This document shows, one piece after another, positions 43,457-46,262 of a stretch of 46,262 nt of DNA. Numbering within the stretch: the first letter of the stretch is position 1; each line of letters starts with the position of its first letter. The notes under the pieces are model-generated. The model saw only the letters and a list, made by a program, of their open reading frames with translations, did not search any database and was not told the DNA's origin. The position numbers and the translations under genes were made by a program. The DNA comes from Ignavibacteriales bacterium (GTDB lineage Bacteria > Bacteroidota > Ignavibacteria > Ignavibacteriales > SURF-24): positions 1-46,262 of the forward strand of contig QZKB01000173.1 of NCBI GenBank assembly GCA_003599415.1, read 5' to 3'.

Positions 43457-46219
43457 TTACTTGATTAACAACATTTTCCTTGCCTGTACAAATGTACCTG
43501 CAGTAATTCTGTAAATATATGTTCCGTTTGCCAGATCACTTGCATCAAAGTCTACTACATAACTTCCTGCTGATTGGTTTGTATTAACCAAATCTCTTAC
43601 CAATTCTCCTGTTACTGAGAATATCTGTAAGGTTACTCTGCTATCAACCGGAATTGTATAGCTTATCTTTGTGCTTGGGTTAAACGGGTTTGGATAGTTC
43701 TGGCTTAATTCATATTTGGTTGGCTGCTGTAATGAGACTTCTACAACCTGTGAATATGAATATGTACCGTCGAGATCTATTTGTTTCAGTCTGTATGATA
43801 CTGTTGCAACAAAAGGTAACTTACTATCAATAAAAGTATAAGAAGTTACTTCTGAAGTAGAACCGTTTCCATTAACGTAACCAATGCTTTCCCAGCTATT
43901 GTTTACTTTTCTTTCAACCTGGAATCCTTTGTTATTTGTTTCGGTTGCTGTCTTCCAGTTTAAAGTAACTGCATTTTCTGCAAACTTAGCATTGAAAGCG
44001 ACTAACTCAACAGGAACAACGCCCGGAAGTTCATCTGCGCCAATTTCAGAAGGATTATCTCTATCCTGTCCGTCTATATCTTTTGAAATAAAATCAATAG
44101 CAACACCTTTACCAATAACAGGTGAAGTATTCGAGGCTAAATGAAAATCAGTTGCAGATACTAAACCAGGATCAACACTAATACTATTTGCATCCTGACC
44201 AGAAGCTAACTGCCAGTCTGCCAATGTAGTTTGTGTAAGTAGATTATAATAACCTATTGTTGCGGTAGGACCAGCAACATAGTAATCATTATTATCAGCG
44301 GTAAATGTTGTTTTTGTACCGCCAAAATGAATTGCACGTGCAACAGCAGCATCCTTAAGATTAACAAAAATATTGTTCTTAATATCAAAAGTTGTTGTTG
44401 TATCCGGATTAAAGCTTAAGCAAGTCATTCTACCTGTTGGCGTTTTTGTCATCGCATTAAAGACTATTGTGTTATAATAAATTTTAATGGAGGCATTTTT
44501 TGCAGCATCCTGGAATGATATAATGTCAACATTTGTTGGTGTACCAGTACCTAAATGCTGGAAATCACCACCAAGGAAATTATTATAGATATTAAGATTT
44601 ACTCCACTTTGACCACCTAATGTACCAATAGCATAAAATCCCTGAGCATCAGTAGTATAATCTCTCATCTTATTCAGGTAATTATCGCAAATATTAATAA
44701 TACCACCGTAAGTATTCAATAATATTCCCCAAACAACATAACCGGAAATAGTCTTGGAAACATTTGCGATAGTGTTTCCATGAATTTCAGAAGTTGTTGT
44801 TCCTGAACCTACATAATAAAAATAAATTGCTCTCATCTGAGCATTTACAATATTATTTTTTACCGAAACATTGGTACAAAAAACAGGACCTGTACTGCCA
44901 CCGGTTATACGTACACAGTAGTAAGGAATATTTGTTGTGTCACCAATTGAATTGTTTTCAATTAACAGGTTATCAACAGCGCCGGATGATTGCCCATTAG
45001 CATAAATACCTGATGATGTATTTGCTGAAGACATTGGAGCTTGCCAGATAAGGTTTGAATTTTTTATTGTAACATTATCGCAGTTGCCGTAAAGAGTGAT
45101 AATGATTCTTCCGTTGGTACCATCTGTCATTTTCAAAGTTAAGTCTTTTGTAGTACCACCTTCAGTATTTGAACCATCAATAACTAAACGACTTACAGCA
45201 TTAACTCCAATACCAGAATACTGATATGATCCGGAAGTTGAAACACAACCAGCAAGGGAAATTGTTGGAGCAACTCCGGGAGCAGGTTTGAATGTAAGAG
45301 TATTCCCATTGGTATTAACTGTAATGTTTGAATATGAAGTCTCAGTTATATCACTTGTAATATAAAAAGTACAGTTACCAATTAATTTTGATTTATTTAA
45401 GGAATCAACTGCTGCCTTTAAGGTAGCAAAATTTGGATCTCCACCACCAGGCTTTGTCCCAGGAGCACCAATATAAAATGTTCCTGCTAATCCGTTTTCC
45501 AACCAGTTTGTACGGATTCTGATTTCGTCAATTGTTAATGTTGGACCGGAACTTGAACCTCCTTGACGATATGTTATATATCCTAAATCAGCAGCATCGG
45601 CTTTTGCAGCATATGTATATGGACCAACCTCAGGAGTTGCTGGTTCAACTTCTGGCCAGGTTGCATCTTTAATTACATAAACGCTAATCGCGTCATCTGT
45701 AGCATCTACAGTATTGAATGTATACTTTACAACAATAGGATAGGTTTGGTTAAATACTAATTCGGATGTACCGTACAAAGCCCCACCGCTGACTTCATTA
45801 TTTTTGCTTATGCCCATAACATATCCAGCACCAGAAGCTTTAATATGCAAACGAGCATAATAATTAGTCTGTGAGGTAGATTGGGAAAGCGCAATGAAAT
45901 AATCACCGGTCTGAGCAGCTGAAACATTCAGCAAGAATGAAAGATAAACACTACCTGAAGATACGGGTGTGTAAGCCTTATAAACATCTTCTCCAGTACT
46001 TACCATAGGAAGCGCATTTCCTGCAACACCAGGATAATTAGGAAATGTAAGACCGGATGCTCCAACCGTTAATACATTGGAAGTACCTGAGCTAACAGTA
46101 TAACCCGGAGTTCCGGTTAATAAGGTACCGGCATCATAGGAAAAACTCTCGAAGAATACTGATTGTGCAAGAAATTGAGTTGAGAAGAGTAGAGCGAAGA
46201 AAAGTATAAATCGTTTCAT
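43457..46219 (-). CDS. Large secreted beta-helix protein with type IX sorting domain
   Basis: 920 residues, signal peptide about 1-18 (FLAQ). A LamG-like jelly-roll (about 20-240) is followed by a right-handed parallel beta-helix region (about 255-700) with repeats such as VTIKNSNLIW, NLLIENNSIGD, VSVKNNIVNA and SEIHGNTIAN. A short FN3-like domain (about 730-830, VTLNWKTATETNNKGFQVER) leads to the sorting domain with NYPNPFNPST. No catalytic residues of pectate-lyase families are evident. Probably a cell-surface or released polysaccharide-binding protein (inference). AAGGAG precedes the ATG. Confidence 0.87.
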   Translation of the reverse strand: MKRFILFFALLFSTQFLAQSVFFESFSYDAGTLLTGTPGYTVSSGTSNVLTVGASGLTFPNYPGVAGNALPMVSTGEDVYKAYTPVSSGSVYLSFLLNVSAAQTGDYFIALSQSTSQTNYYARLHIKASGAGYVMGISKNNEVSGGALYGTSELVFNQTYPIVVKYTFNTVDATDDAISVYVIKDATWPEVEPATPEVGPYTYAAKADAADLGYITYRQGGSSSGPTLTIDEIRIRTNWLENGLAGTFYIGAPGTKPGGGDPNFATLKAAVDSLNKSKLIGNCTFYITSDITETSYSNITVNTNGNTLTFKPAPGVAPTISLAGCVSTSGSYQYSGIGVNAVSRLVIDGSNTEGGTTKDLTLKMTDGTNGRIIITLYGNCDNVTIKNSNLIWQAPMSSANTSSGIYANGQSSGAVDNLLIENNSIGDTTNIPYYCVRITGGSTGPVFCTNVSVKNNIVNAQMRAIYFYYVGSGTTTSEIHGNTIANVSKTISGYVVWGILLNTYGGIINICDNYLNKMRDYTTDAQGFYAIGTLGGQSGVNLNIYNNFLGGDFQHLGTGTPTNVDIISFQDAAKNASIKIYYNTIVFNAMTKTPTGRMTCLSFNPDTTTTFDIKNNIFVNLKDAAVARAIHFGGTKTTFTADNNDYYVAGPTATIGYYNLLTQTTLADWQLASGQDANSISVDPGLVSATDFHLASNTSPVIGKGVAIDFISKDIDGQDRDNPSEIGADELPGVVPVELVAFNAKFAENAVTLNWKTATETNNKGFQVERKVNNSWESIGYVNGNGSTSEVTSYTFIDSKLPFVATVSYRLKQIDLDGTYSYSQVVEVSLQQPTKYELSQNYPNPFNPSTKISYTIPVDSRVTLQIFSVTGELVRDLVNTNQSAGSYVVDFDASDLANGTYIYRITAGTFVQARKMLLIK

Positions 46220-46262
46220 TAAATAACTCCTTCCATTACTATATATAAAATTAAAATTATGG

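Overview
The window looks like a chromosomal segment from a member of the Ignavibacteria (Bacteroidota/Chlorobi side). The DNA is AT-rich. Three large secreted proteins end in a type IX secretion-style C-terminal sorting domain with the NYPNPFNPST core that is typical of that group. Many genes carry clear GGAGG-type ribosome binding sites. The taxonomic call is inference from protein style, not from a marker gene.

Region 1 (1-1125): a tRNA-Glu(CTC) cut by the window edge and an exported SMP-30/gluconolactonase-like protein. Region 2 (1112-15046): the core of the window, a run of minus-strand genes that forms a double [FeFe]-hydrogenase locus. In transcription order it holds a HydC-HydB-HydA trio with the full cofactor set of electron-bifurcating enzymes (15046 to 10815), a short 7-bp tandem repeat, a histidine kinase fused to a degenerate hydrogenase H-cluster domain, a lone receiver, a receiver-PAS-kinase hybrid, a second lone receiver, a second HydC-HydB-HydA trio with a stripped-down NuoF-like HydB and a TSCSP variant of the H-cluster motif (6129 to 2545), and a membrane histidine kinase. 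Taken together this looks like two NADH-linked hydrogenases of different type, wired to an H2- or redox-sensing phosphorelay. None of the five signalling proteins has a DNA-binding domain. No HydE, HydF or HydG maturase lies in the window.

Region 3 (15289-17516): a MjaI-like type II restriction-modification cassette (N4-cytosine methyltransferase with an extra SNase-like domain, a small winged-helix protein, a restriction endonuclease). Region 4 (17688-33108): envelope and secreted functions (a lipoprotein and beta-barrel pair, a 1208-residue DUF4091/GH-like protein, a YitT family membrane protein, an Amidase_3 cell-wall hydrolase with a PD40 propeller partner, a W-rich DUF6600-like protein), plus a zinc-less MDR oxidoreductase, a PflX-type radical SAM protein and an M49 peptidase. 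Region 5 (33109-36950): an accessory patch with a novel membrane-cupin protein, a small Cys-rich protein, broken gene remnants (one is the start of a SIR2-like gene) cut at palindromic repeats, and a RelE-type toxin-antitoxin pair. Region 6 (36968-46219): housekeeping-like genes (cytochrome c, pterin dehydratase, ClpC, a UvrD-like helicase) and a large beta-helix secreted protein.

At least six small palindromic or tandem repeat types sit between the genes, often directly at 3' ends or at gene breakpoints. The most elaborate is a cloverleaf-like element at 40898-40982.
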